Shown here: positions 36,561 through 47,510 of the stretch, one piece after another
Position numbering within the stretch: the stretch's first letter is position 1
Layout: each line of letters starts with the position of its first letter
Source of the DNA: Whalleya microplaca
Taxonomy: Eukaryota; Ascomycota; Sordariomycetes; Xylariales; Xylariaceae
NCBI GenBank assembly: GCA_022497155.1
Contig: MU385749.1
Span: 310,001 to 374,000 of the forward strand
Direction of reading: 5' to 3'
Length of the DNA stretch: 64,000 nt
Position numbers and translations under genes: made by a program
Notes under the pieces: model-generated
What the model was told of the DNA's origin: nothing
Seen by the model: the letters and a program-made list of their open reading frames with translations, nothing else
Database searches by the model: none

Positions 36561-37472
36561 ATGTCAGTGCAAGGCAAGAAGCCGCCGACAAAATATGCGA
36601 TAGCGCTATTCCCCGGCTTCCAGGCCCTCGATGTCTTCGGTCCGATTGACATACTGAATATGCTCTCTAAGACTGCTTCACTGGAGCTGTTCATTCTCGC
36701 CGAAACTCTGGACCCGGTTTCAACAAAGACCGAAACTTCAGGTCATCGCGTTGGCCAGTGCATTGTGCCGACTCATACTTTCAATGACTGCCCGGATGAT
36801 ATTGAGGTTCTCCTTGTCCCAGGAGGTACTGGAACTAGGGAATACAATAACATTCACTCTGTAGTTGAATTTGTGAAGAAAATATACCCAAAGTTGCGAA
36901 ATCTCCTGACTGTATGCACCGGAAGCGCCGTAGTAGCACTATCGGGTGTCTTAGATGGAAGGAGGGCGACCTCGAACAAAAGATCGTGGGAATGGGTAAG
37001 TCTGTAACACTGGTTCTTTGGTATTCGATCCCTGATTCTATCATTTCAAGTCTACGGCTCAAGGGCCAAATGTACATTGGGTACGTCAAGCTCGATGGGC
37101 TACAGACGGCAACATTTGGACTTCGTCTGGAATCTCGGCAGGAATTGATGGTACGTACAAGATCATGCATTTGAGAGAACCTACACCCGTTTCTCGAAGT
37201 ATCTTTGAAGTTCCGTTGTTTCCGGTAGCTAACTTACAACAGTAAGTAACATAATTATATTATATTTTGAGTATAGCTCCCCGCGCACGCCCGGGGAAAT
37301 ACTTTAAGCCGTCTATAAAGGAATGATTCGGAAGCTAACACGACGTATTTTGATACACTAGATGATGTACGCCTTTATTGCTGACCAGTACGGTGAAGAT
37401 GTCGCCTCTGATCTTGCGAAAGCCTCTGAGTATGTCCGGAATACAGATCCAAGTGTGGACCTGTTCGCCTGA
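36561..37472 (+). CDS. DJ-1/PfpI family (class I glutamine amidotransferase-like) protein
   Basis: Exon 1 is 36561-36995 (145 codons) and exon 2 is 37051-37150, joined in phase to give [38 protein letters not shown]. The last part, from about 37363 to the stop at 37470-37472, reads [24 protein letters not shown] and ends DLFA. The conserved nucleophile elbow Cys119 is in [10 protein letters not shown], and SSGISAGID is the family signature. Related fungal proteins are isonitrile hydratase-like or of unknown function. The third joint does not close cleanly: with the good donor at 37151 the phase is 1, but the acceptor before MMYAF needs phase 0. Either a non-standard joint or a frame break exists between 37150 and 37363. 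Confidence 0.75.
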
Positions 37473-38033
37473 TACTCAGAAAGAAAACAGGAGCACGTGA
37501 ATTGTTAATGAAAACTTATACAATGTATTACCAAGCGACACTGAATGCACCTTCAGTGAGAGGGTTCTTGAAACCATAAGCAGGTCCAATAATTACTATT
37601 AGCCACACACGTTGAGCAAAGTCACAAATAAACCATATACTCACAATCACTATATGCCTACTATGTCAAAGCTATAATAAGCGAATCGATAATAAGGCAA
37701 TGTAAATTAGGCAACAAAGTGATTTTGCCAGGGTGATATCCAGCTGAACTTGCAGTAATAGATATAGAATATAAACCTAAGGGCGTAAAGTAGCAGAGCC
37801 GTAAATAAATGCCTTATTAAGGTATACCTCAGTATGTCCAAATAGATTCCCGAGGCGAGGTTATGGAACAAGCACATAGACTGGGGTATTTGTCGAGTAA
37901 ACATCTAGAGCAAACGAAGCCGCCTCAGTCAGAAGTTTTCTAGTGTTGACTGCCTGATTATTTCACTTTCCCACGTACTATATCAATAGCTCTCTCGTAC
38001 CCATCTGACACCTCTTCGTAGAGCAACCCATCT
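37473..38033. other. intergenic, no gene seen
   Basis: 561 bp between the DJ-1 gene and the LPAEIRN gene, both on the plus strand. Nothing further recognised. Confidence 0.5.
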
Positions 38034-38858
38034 ATGCCGCGCATACTAACACTCATTATCCAGACATCAAAGAAAGCTCTTGGAAAATGTTTTTGCTTTT
38101 CCAAAGCACCCGAGGAAGCTCCTGAGAGTTATTTCCCTTTTTTCACGCTTCCCGCGGAAATTCGGAACATCATCTATGAATACTACACAGCCGCGGAGAA
38201 GCCAGAATGTCTACCACATCTATCGGTGTGTAGAGGTCATATACTTGATCTAGGAAGCCCTCATGCATCGCCTTTGCCAGCATTGTCGTTGACATGTAAG
38301 ACTGCCTACGTGGAGATGGAACAATTTCTGCCCCGTGACGAGCTGACTTGCATTATCTCAACGAGTATGGGACAGAGAGCCGACATTGCTTGGGTGCTAC
38401 GCTATGCGCCCCTTCAGTATAAGGACATGCGAAGCCTCAACTTCGTCAACGCACTATATAAACAGCCCCACGAGGCCATCGGCGGGTTCCTCGATTTCCA
38501 CGCATGGAATCAGCTACTTAAAAGTCTCGTGAATAATGCTACGGCTTTAGAAGTGTTGATAATCGACTGGCAGCCTTTAGAAGACGAAGACGCAGAAGAA
38601 CAGAATGATGACGGGTATACACGACGTTACCAAGAGATTGAAGAACGGGAACTACGACATATGCACAAGTTTCTAGAGACACTTATTAAGTTCGATCGGT
38701 TACGAGTTCTCATCTTGCGTGGATCCTATTTCAAATGGTGGGCAGACATGCTACGCGAGAGAATGACTGGAACTAGGATCCGTGAGGAACCTGATAGAAC
38801 GTTACGATGGGTGAGGAGCATGGTAAAACGTCAAGATTCTGGGGAGTTATTTCAGTGA
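38034..38858 (+). CDS. fungal LPAEIRNxIY (F-box-like) domain protein
   Basis: A single exon of 274 aa. Near residue 40 the protein has FFTLPAEIRNIIYEYY, the short F-box-like motif shared by a very large family of filamentous-fungal proteins. PALSLTCKTAYVEM is the usual second element of the motif. The rest is helical and charged, with an acidic loop (DWQPLEDEDAEEQNDD). Such proteins are suspected adaptors or orphan F-box relatives, but no biochemical role is established. It is isolated: 0.56 kb from the DJ-1 gene, with a long gene-free stretch downstream. Confidence 0.85.
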   Translation: MPRILTLIIQTSKKALGKCFCFSKAPEEAPESYFPFFTLPAEIRNIIYEYYTAAEKPECLPHLSVCRGHILDLGSPHASPLPALSLTCKTAYVEMEQFLPRDELTCIISTSMGQRADIAWVLRYAPLQYKDMRSLNFVNALYKQPHEAIGGFLDFHAWNQLLKSLVNNATALEVLIIDWQPLEDEDAEEQNDDGYTRRYQEIEERELRHMHKFLETLIKFDRLRVLILRGSYFKWWADMLRERMTGTRIREEPDRTLRWVRSMVKRQDSGELFQ

Positions 38859-41800
38859 ATGAAAAAGAAGAAAAGATAATAAGGGGAAGGAGGTTACACT
38901 GTCGGTATAACTACTAGGACTGGCTGAATAAGTGTTGAAGGGGGTGGTTCTTGAGTGGCCACTCATACAACACCAATTAGGTTGATAGATTAGCCTATCT
39001 GCTAAGCTGAGACAACTTAAGACAAACATAAATTTATCGAGTATTCATTCTCCTTATCTCAGCTCAAGCCCTTTGCCCATTAGGAGATATCTAACTATCT
39101 TACGTTGTAATCCCTTGCTTGAGTGAAGCCCAATATCAAAATACTAGCCCGCTAGCTGCATCGATTCCAGCCTCGCATGCCCTTTGCATCGGCTTTAGAG
39201 AGCCATGTATTCCCACACCAATATGTAACTTTAGCGATAGTGTACGCCCTCTCATAACGAATACAGTTTTTCGCAGCAGCCGGATGTGTTCTTTTCTGTC
39301 TGCGTAACTATCCAGGCTATCAAATAGAAAGGGAACACTCTTGTGACCAGATGAGAATACTGCGGCGTCCTGCCGCTCATCAGCTTTATTGAAGCAAGGC
39401 TTCGCGCTTGTATATATCAAGCTCTATCGACCATACACGGCTTGGATTGCTACCTATACAGGTCCAAGACCGGTAGGTCTTTCGCGAAGCTTCATGCTAG
39501 TAACGGGATGGTGAAGGTATAGTATGAAGTGCCCCCAAAGTAAAAATATGCGCAATCTTTTAATCGGTTGGTTTATAGCATCGTACTTGCCGATGGAAAC
39601 AAACTACGATGGTTAAAACTGAGGAGACATGGCATCGTTAGCAAGATGACTTGCTTCTAGGTTGAGTAAGTAGCTAGTGTGGGGGCTACATTGACCATGC
39701 AATCGATATCTCAGATCATAAATTTACTGTATGAATAGGTATGACGAGGCTGCTATCACGTAGTATTTTCTTATAGAATAGGTAGCTTTGAGAAAACTAG
39801 TATATGTATGATACGAGGTCTTTCAATAATACTATATTTGCTCTTCAACATGTACGTCTAGCAGTAGACTAGAAGTAACGCGAACTCTATTGTTGTCTTG
39901 CGCAGTATGTTGATGTCGGCCACCAGAAACATAGCGATACAATGGTTTCTATGCAATGTGAAGCTTTTGGTCAAACATAATGTATCACGACACCTTCCTA
40001 GAAAACAGGCCACTGCCGGCTGTTAATTACCCACCGACAATATGTCGCCGCATTGTGGCACATCCGAGTGCCGAGAAAAGGGGCTACATGCACAAGAAGA
40101 CTTTGGCGTGCAGCAGGATGTGGCGCGGGAAGCCCTACTATGTAGGCAGCCAACCCCATCGTACGGGTGTCGGATCCCCTGAAGCTCAGATCATGCGGCG
40201 AGCTGCAGGTTAGCTCCTGTCTGAAGTCTAGACATCGCTTCTAGACACTGATGTATGAAATCTCAGCGAACGCGCGAGTAGGCAACAGAGCTGTCCCATT
40301 GGGGGAACATAACAGTAGACAGCACTGCACTCTGCAGGTATCATGGTTCCAGGTTTACCCAGCAGCTGCGAAGCAAGGGGTGAAACTGACAGCTGGGCAG
40401 GCAGACAGGTCAATTTGACCGCTCAATGTCTCATGGAACTTAATAACCTGCTGCATTTATTGCCCGTCGCCTACACGGCTGCCGTACTCTTCTACAAGGG
40501 CGATGCTGGCGCGTCAATAAATCCGAGCGGGCTGATTGGGCACCACCCGTCGCCGGATGAGCGAGCGGCGGATAGGTGCATTTCGCGGGGAAACCCGACT
40601 TTGCCTTCTCGGGTCTGCAATTCGGACGCGAACACGAAACGACTCCCCAAGCCCATGCCTTCGGAACTGGGAAAAGGGAGTTTAAGAGGCTGAGAGCGTG
40701 TGTATATCTCGATATCGCAGATGTCCAACAGCCAGCCGCATGCAATATTGCAAGGCTGTGGGGCAAGAACCTGGGCTTATTGGGTTCCTGATGTGGCAAG
40801 CTCGGTGGCCAATCGACTGATTCGACCTATCGACTTGGGAGCAACACTCCATCTGTTACTACATTGCCATGGTCAGAAACAGCACTGCAGTATGGCGATC
40901 TCACAAAACCAGCTTTTTGGGGATAAGGGGGGTAAAAATAGTCTGATACTTTCCAAAGCAAGTTTGCGAACCTCGTGATTGCAGCTAGATTTGTGCTTTT
41001 GCCAATTCCATGATAGCTGGGCCTTGGCATATGGAAGCGGTCTAAATCTCGACAGGACTTGCGCTGCGGCCTCAAGCCCGCCCGCGCGCGCATATATATA
41101 GCTGATGAGGAGTGTGAGGCGATGGATTGGTTCGCAGGCGACCACGAGATATCCCGTTTAAAGTGAAGGGGTTGCCGGCTCCCTTGCGAGAATGGTTTAA
41201 ATGCAGTGGCAGGTCTGGCGTCTGCCAATGTCACATGCGAAACCCATAGAGCCCAACGAGTTACGGACAAGCCACGGCTTCGTGACATTCCGAAAAGGGA
41301 TAGATAGCTAGGGGGGTTCCAGGAACAGCGTTTCCAGGAACAGTATTTAAGGCCGTGCCCGTGGTAGGCTCGAGAAACTTTAAATGTTAGCCCCGGAAGC
41401 GCCGGGAAGAGGGATGTGAGATCTCTTCCACAGGTTCGTAAGAACGAACGACTTTATTATTAAGATTGCAGACAGCGTCCTGGCACCTGCTCGGTAAGTG
41501 GGCGGACTAGTGAAACCGCGTCCAAAGGGCTATTTGACAGTAGAGCAGATGGTCAGTTCGAACTTCAAACTGACATTTCTGGACCTAGGGCCGAGCCGCC
41601 GGTGATGCTGCGGGATTCAGAAGGGACCGGATCCCGCCTGCGGACAAGGTTCACAATTGCTCTACAAGGAATTGAAATTTGATGCCCTTGGAGTTTGAGT
41701 TCTAAGAGAAATTATTGGTGCGGAGGATTTCTCCCGCGCATTACATTGACGAATAGCTTATGGTGCACGTCTGGGGAAGATAAAACCATCGAATATTGAC

Positions 41801-44800
41801 AGCGATCAATGTCAGTATCCTGCAATAGATAGGTAACACACAACGGTTTACTTTGTAGTAGCTAAGTGATATTGAATTGGTCAATTCATCAGTCTGCATG
41901 GAGAGAAGACAGGAGGAGGCATTGATGATCCGCACTTGTCGACAACCCCATGTTTACTAAGGTATCACCAAAGCTGCCAGAGGAGTGTCTGATGGTTCCG
42001 AAAAGCCGGTATCCGCTAGCGAAAGGCGATATGTGTAAACATGGCATTCCTTTGATACTGATTGATGCATGGTGGGCCCTGGACGCAATGAGATGGCTGC
42101 ATGGCTTGGAACCTTTAATCCGTACGTAAGAACTTTCTAAGCTTCACTTAGTTCGTGGGTTCTTGAACTCGGTGATAGCCTCGACAAGTCCAACGGCGGA
42201 CGGCGGATGGTTGACCGGAGGCAGAACCGTTGGAGGAATAACTGCGATTTTGTAAACAGCCTTATTCAATGAATTCATCGCGTCGAGTTGAAAGTTGCTG
42301 GTTAGTACGGACGCGTACGTATGTACGAGGTAGTACGTGTATTTTGTACGTGTAGATGGCCCCAGTGGCTCCGCGCCAAGGGGCTTAAGCAGGATGGACG
42401 ACCCGAAGCTGTGGTGGACCCAAGTCCAGTGATCCACCCCTGCTGTCCCGCTGGCTCTAATAATAATTGATACCATCAATCACACTTATCTCTTCCTAAT
42501 CAATTTTTACCATTTTTTCTTCTTTTTTCTGTGGTGGCAAGCCACCATTGAGACACAATTATAAGGATTTATTAGTGTAGTCACTACGGAGTACGTATGG
42601 GCTCTATGGCCATAATGCCACTTGTGATATTAGAGGTAGTTGGAGCTAATTGAACGTGATAGCCATGATATACCTAGTATATAGACGATCTTCACCTCAG
42701 GATAATAGGAGAATGATGTCGTGGGTTGAATACGTCATCGCCTTCAACAATATATTTTCCTGAGTTTTTAGCTTGACCCAGCCGCCAGGGGTTACTTTGA
42801 GATTGTGGCTTCAACACGAAGAGAGGTGGTCTAAACACCCTCGATTTGACATCTGTATCCGCTACTGTAGCCTGTTACCTTGTGAATAAGAGCAGAAGAC
42901 TCGCAGGCCATACCATGAGCTTTCATTGCTAGCCGGCTGCTATCAGTCCGGCTCGACTCCTTTTGGTTGCATTCGGCCGATGTGTATTTGGGCTTCCAAG
43001 GAGACGGGCGATATTCCGCTAATTAATTTCCACTTCCAAGTTTTCTATCTTTCGCTACCCCTGCTTACCTGCTTCACCACGGTTGAGATCATCCCGCTCC
43101 AGATTTCTTGCAGCCAGATACTCCGTACGTCAGTAATAGATATCCAAGTCCAAGTAAACACATGCTTAGGGCATTCATATAGGTATAGTTAACGTTTTAA
43201 GAGACTTATCTATTCGTGCAAGTCTGTATTGTTCTTAACACATTAGACCATTGATAATCCGTACATCCCGTAAAGTTATATTTGATTCTCTCGCTGCGAA
43301 GACGCAGTCTCGAAGCCATGCAGCTCCTCGCTCCTCGTGCCTTGCAGCTGAAGGAGATAAAAAAATAAGGCACAGACATTAATTAATATGTTGGCTGGTT
43401 GGTTCGTACGCGGTACGAAAGCTGCACAGCCCTACCATTTTACAAGGGTACCAAGTCTTGATGCAGACTTGGCAGGGAAGGTAACTTGGCCGATACGAAT
43501 AATAAGAGAGTATCGAATATATAACATATCAACCATTTATTATAGATATGAAGGGCATGCTGGATTCAGAGTTTGAGTCTTCACAGTTCAGCAAAGCTCT
43601 GAACTCAACAGCTGCTACAAGAATGCCAATAGTTTGCAAACCAACATGAAGCTCGTGTACGTGAACCAATCAATGGGTCAGCTTACTGCAAGTATGTAGG
43701 TATGTTTCACGAAACAACAACAAATTGGATGTTCTCAGCTGCTGGTACGGTGTGTTTGTTGCTGAATAACCAGCAGGTAAGGGGCAGAAACAATCTATGG
43801 AGATTACGATGGTTCGATGGATCGAATCCTATGGACCAATTGAGACGAACCTGTCTTTTGTCTGATCAGTGAAAAGTTCTCTCTATTCCCGAAACTGATA
43901 ACTACCAATTGTTGCTCCAACCTGTCATCTGACCCTCTTAACGGAACCCCCTTATCTCCGCAAGCAGGCAAGAGTTATTTTGTGACCTGCATTCATTCCC
44001 TTCTGCCGCTTAACTGGAGTCTGGAATCTGGAGCTTCTTGTACTCCACCTGGCCATTCTTAGGTTGTGAATTCCCACAAAGGTGGACTGCCTAGTGGATT
44101 ACCCAGTGGAGAGATCTTGCTGATCACTGATCTCACTTGCAGGCTCTAGCTCTCTCCCAACAGTAGACTGGATCGCCAACCAACAGCCGAAGAACCACAG
44201 GTCACGAACAATTGTATTATTATTACTGCAGAGATAGAATCAACTGGTATCTTCTCACTGTCCGACTGTTTAGCTGTTTTGTATTTGATTTGATAGCCAT
44301 TGAGAGATGTATCGTAGGATGTATTGTATGTATGTACATACATACCTAAGTAGGGATCACTATTGAGGAGAGTGCATAAGCCCCCTAGCCCCTTTGTACA
44401 TAGTATGCGTAAGTTCAACAGAATTGCCTCTTAACTGCATATTTAAGGTTGCTTTGCCGAGCATCTGGATGCACCGAGACCACATGTTGCCGGCATGCAG
44501 TTCTTTTATTATACATGTAGTCCTACCGCTCCTTGACAGACAGAATACGAAAGACAGGCCAATAACTGCAAAAGCAACAAGGTCACGTCACCAATACCTG
44601 GCAGCCTGGATGGAGAGACCCATACATAATTGTCTACGATTTGCGTTGTGCTTCAATGCGCCTGTCACCGCGATGCAGGCACTTTGCTACCTAGGCAAGC
44701 AGAAGTAATCGAAACAACTTACAGATTCAATTCTATAACGAAGTGCTACTGGAAAAGTATGTTTGTGAATCATTCCACTTGTCCACCGCTCGTACTCGCA

Positions 44801-45500
44801 GTAATCATGCATGCTTTTGTACCAGATAGGAGACCCCAAGGCCGCTCCCTCGCTTCCCCGGAACGATCAACACACCGAATCATCTCGACTAATTGCACAG
44901 CCTCATCGTTCATCAAAAATTGCTGGTGAATTTTCTTTAATGTCCGAAAAAACCGTACACGTCATGATCAGGTACATCCTCATTCTAGAATGACAGTGTA
45001 CACAGCAACCGCATTACTGTGCTCTTACTTGCGCTCTTAGCTTGCTGTACCTAGAACGAAAGCAGAGCATAACTTGTGTTATGACTATCTATTCCATCTG
45101 ATATTTACAAAGTATTCCGCACCTATTGGCTGAACTAGCACCTGTGACTTATATAGCAAACGCTACCTCTTTTCACCAAGTACTTGCAATATACTTGCAT
45201 GCCTACATAGTAGTACAGGAGACATGTTTCTATAATTACCTATACAATTCTCTCTGAGTATACTCTGAATGGGAATGTCATACCTTAGAATGAGGCACTT
45301 TTAAACGACTATAGACTTGACAGATAGGAAAAGACTCCAACCATTACACTCGAGACCAATAAGTCGACACATGCAAGTAACATAAATAAGCCGTGCAGAC
45401 TGGACATAAGATATGAAAATACGGGGATGCGCAATACGCATACCCGCATATTTAATGTACAGTACATGTGCAGCTTACAACACCTGACAACGGAGCCTGA
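38859..45500. other. 6.6-kb gene-free stretch
   Basis: No supportable gene on either strand; all open frames are short and unrelated to known families. Composition changes along it. 40.0-41.7 kb is richer in G+C and holds paired open frames on both strands, while the flanks are AT-rich. A TGTTAGCCCCGG-like start at about 41384 looks like a long-terminal-repeat end, but no matching end or duplication was found. gtacgtac-type repeats occur near 42310-42350 and a catgtat/tacatac cluster near 44320-44345. Confidence 0.45.
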
Positions 45501-47510
45501 AGCTACCTAAAGTCCGCCACGCACATCAGCCCATTGCCCTTTGTCTTTGATTAGACTTTGGCACCTTTCCACTTGGATCTGACAGCAATTCCCTTCCGCG
45601 CGCCTTTTTTTTCCCCTAGGCCACGCTACGTATCTCTGAAGGGTTTGACAAGTTACCACTAACAAACTACCAAAGCTTCGCAGAGCAAATTGTTGTATTA
45701 GAGCGGCCTTTTGCATTGCCTTGCCATTGCTTCATCTATCAGTGGCATTCGCCTCGTTCGGATCTACAAGGCTACTGCTATGTACTCCGTTCTTAGTACA
45801 TACATGCTTCCACTTTCCAGCGTTGACAAGCAGGGAAACAAAAAAGAGGAAACAAAGATACCAACAGGTCTGTCCAACACCACTTACCACCAATTCTGCA
45901 CTGCACTGCACCTTTGAACCACGTACATCCCAGTCAGTCAGGCTTACATATATGTACTATACATACATCCCATCCCATCCAATCCGTACAGCACAGTACA
46001 TCCATCCATACATCCATACATACCTACATACCTACATACCACTTAGATACATACATACATACATACACACATGTATGCACACATATTCCATGTCATGTAC
46101 ATACATACAACGGCAGCCTAACTAAAATAATAATTAACTAGGCCCAGTTTGACCATTGCCTACTGCTACGCCCCTCCCACACATCCCCATCCTGCCACGC
46201 CTGCACGTCTCTACTACTTCAGCTACTACATACCCGTAGTATGTACTAGTAGTGCTTAAGCTCTCTCTCTGGCGTCTCTAACTAACGATCTTTTTCCTCG
46301 TCCTGCCCTGCTTTTTCCCTTTTCTCAACTTGTCTACGTTCACTGGACACGTCCTCTTCGCACCGCCCTTCTCCGCCGTTCGTCCAACCGCCGTTCGACT
46401 AACCCAACACTCTCCACCACAAGGGCCCGCCCGAGTCGTTCCGTCCGTTCGTTAGATTTTTTGTTGCTTTTTCTTTTTTCCTTCTCTTCTCCCTTAGACG
46501 AACTACTTCGAGAGAGACAACCTTTTCCCACCCCGGCCTTTTTCTAGTCCTACGTTTGACCATCTAGTCCGACCCGCACGTACACACTCGAGTTCTCTTA
46601 TCCATCCCTCTATAATCGCCTCGACCTGTTTCCAGGCCGTTACACTCGTTACCTTCTCTCTACATTGGACTTTTATCCGTGGCCGCAGTTTGCAGTGTGC
46701 AGTGTGCAGTTTCCAGTGTGCAGTCTACAGTTTGCGGTTCGGATACGCTGGGAAGACAGGAAAAGCATTCGGTAATTGTACACAGGCTAGACAGACGTAC
46801 TCGCAGTATACCAGGGTTAGAGTAGACGCCATCGAATCGCCGTCCGTTGCTTGCATTCCAACGGCCGCCACGAATGGGCCGCAGAGACGCCAAACAATAA
46901 GACCTCCGATCTGCACTAATCCCCTCTCTATCCGGCCTGCCGATTTTCTCAGCTGGCCACGAAAGAGGCAAAGACTATACAGAAGCGAAGCGTGCGGTTG
47001 GGAAACAGCAGGAAAAAAAAACCAGTTTCCAGGGACGTGAAACAGCCATTGGGAGGCGTCGCACCCGCGTCGTGACTGTAGGCTTGTGGCCGTGATACGG
47101 TGTACAAGGCTACCTGGGCTCTCATTCCGACGCATCGTGAGTGTGTGTCCGTCCAGTCAATACAACGACAGAGAGACACAACCATCTCGAGACTGGACTA
47201 GAGCACTAGTCCCCATTAGGTCTGCAGTATGGCCCCCATGCCGCCGCGACTAAGGATTCTGTCAGGTTTGTCACAAATTTCCATTTTTGTCATTTTTGTC
47301 ACTTGCATTCCAACTCGTGCCTCGAGATACCTCGAAAACACAACCCTTCCTATTTCCCTTAGTGCTACCGTCGGGAGAAACGGAGAGCCTCGCTTCGTTC
47401 CCTTCGCCGGTCTTTCGCCTTTTCCTTTCATAACTTTACACTCGTTACCCCACTCTCCTTCGACGACCGCGCCGCTGGCACATGCCTTGAGGTCGTCGTT
47501 ACCTCTCGTC
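45501..47510. promoter_or_regulatory. promoter and C/T-rich leader region of the Mug72-type gene
   Basis: From 45.9 kb the DNA becomes simple-sequence rich (CATA/CATC units about 45960-46080), then strongly C/T-rich on the plus strand (about 46290-46660), as is usual upstream of well-expressed fungal genes. A short repeat of gcagtttgcagtgtg type lies at 46684-46737. A TCCATTTTTGTCATTTTTGT repeat lies near 47280. An in-frame ATG at 47229 precedes the chosen start. Confidence 0.4.
45958..46080. repeat. CATA/CATC simple-sequence tract
   Basis: Many imperfect tandem units of catac, catcc and cata over about 120 bp. Confidence 0.85.

Noticed and set aside
41384..41840. Possible solo LTR (TGTTAG start, TAACA near 41832)
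   Set aside because: The ends do not form matching inverted termini and no target duplication is visible.
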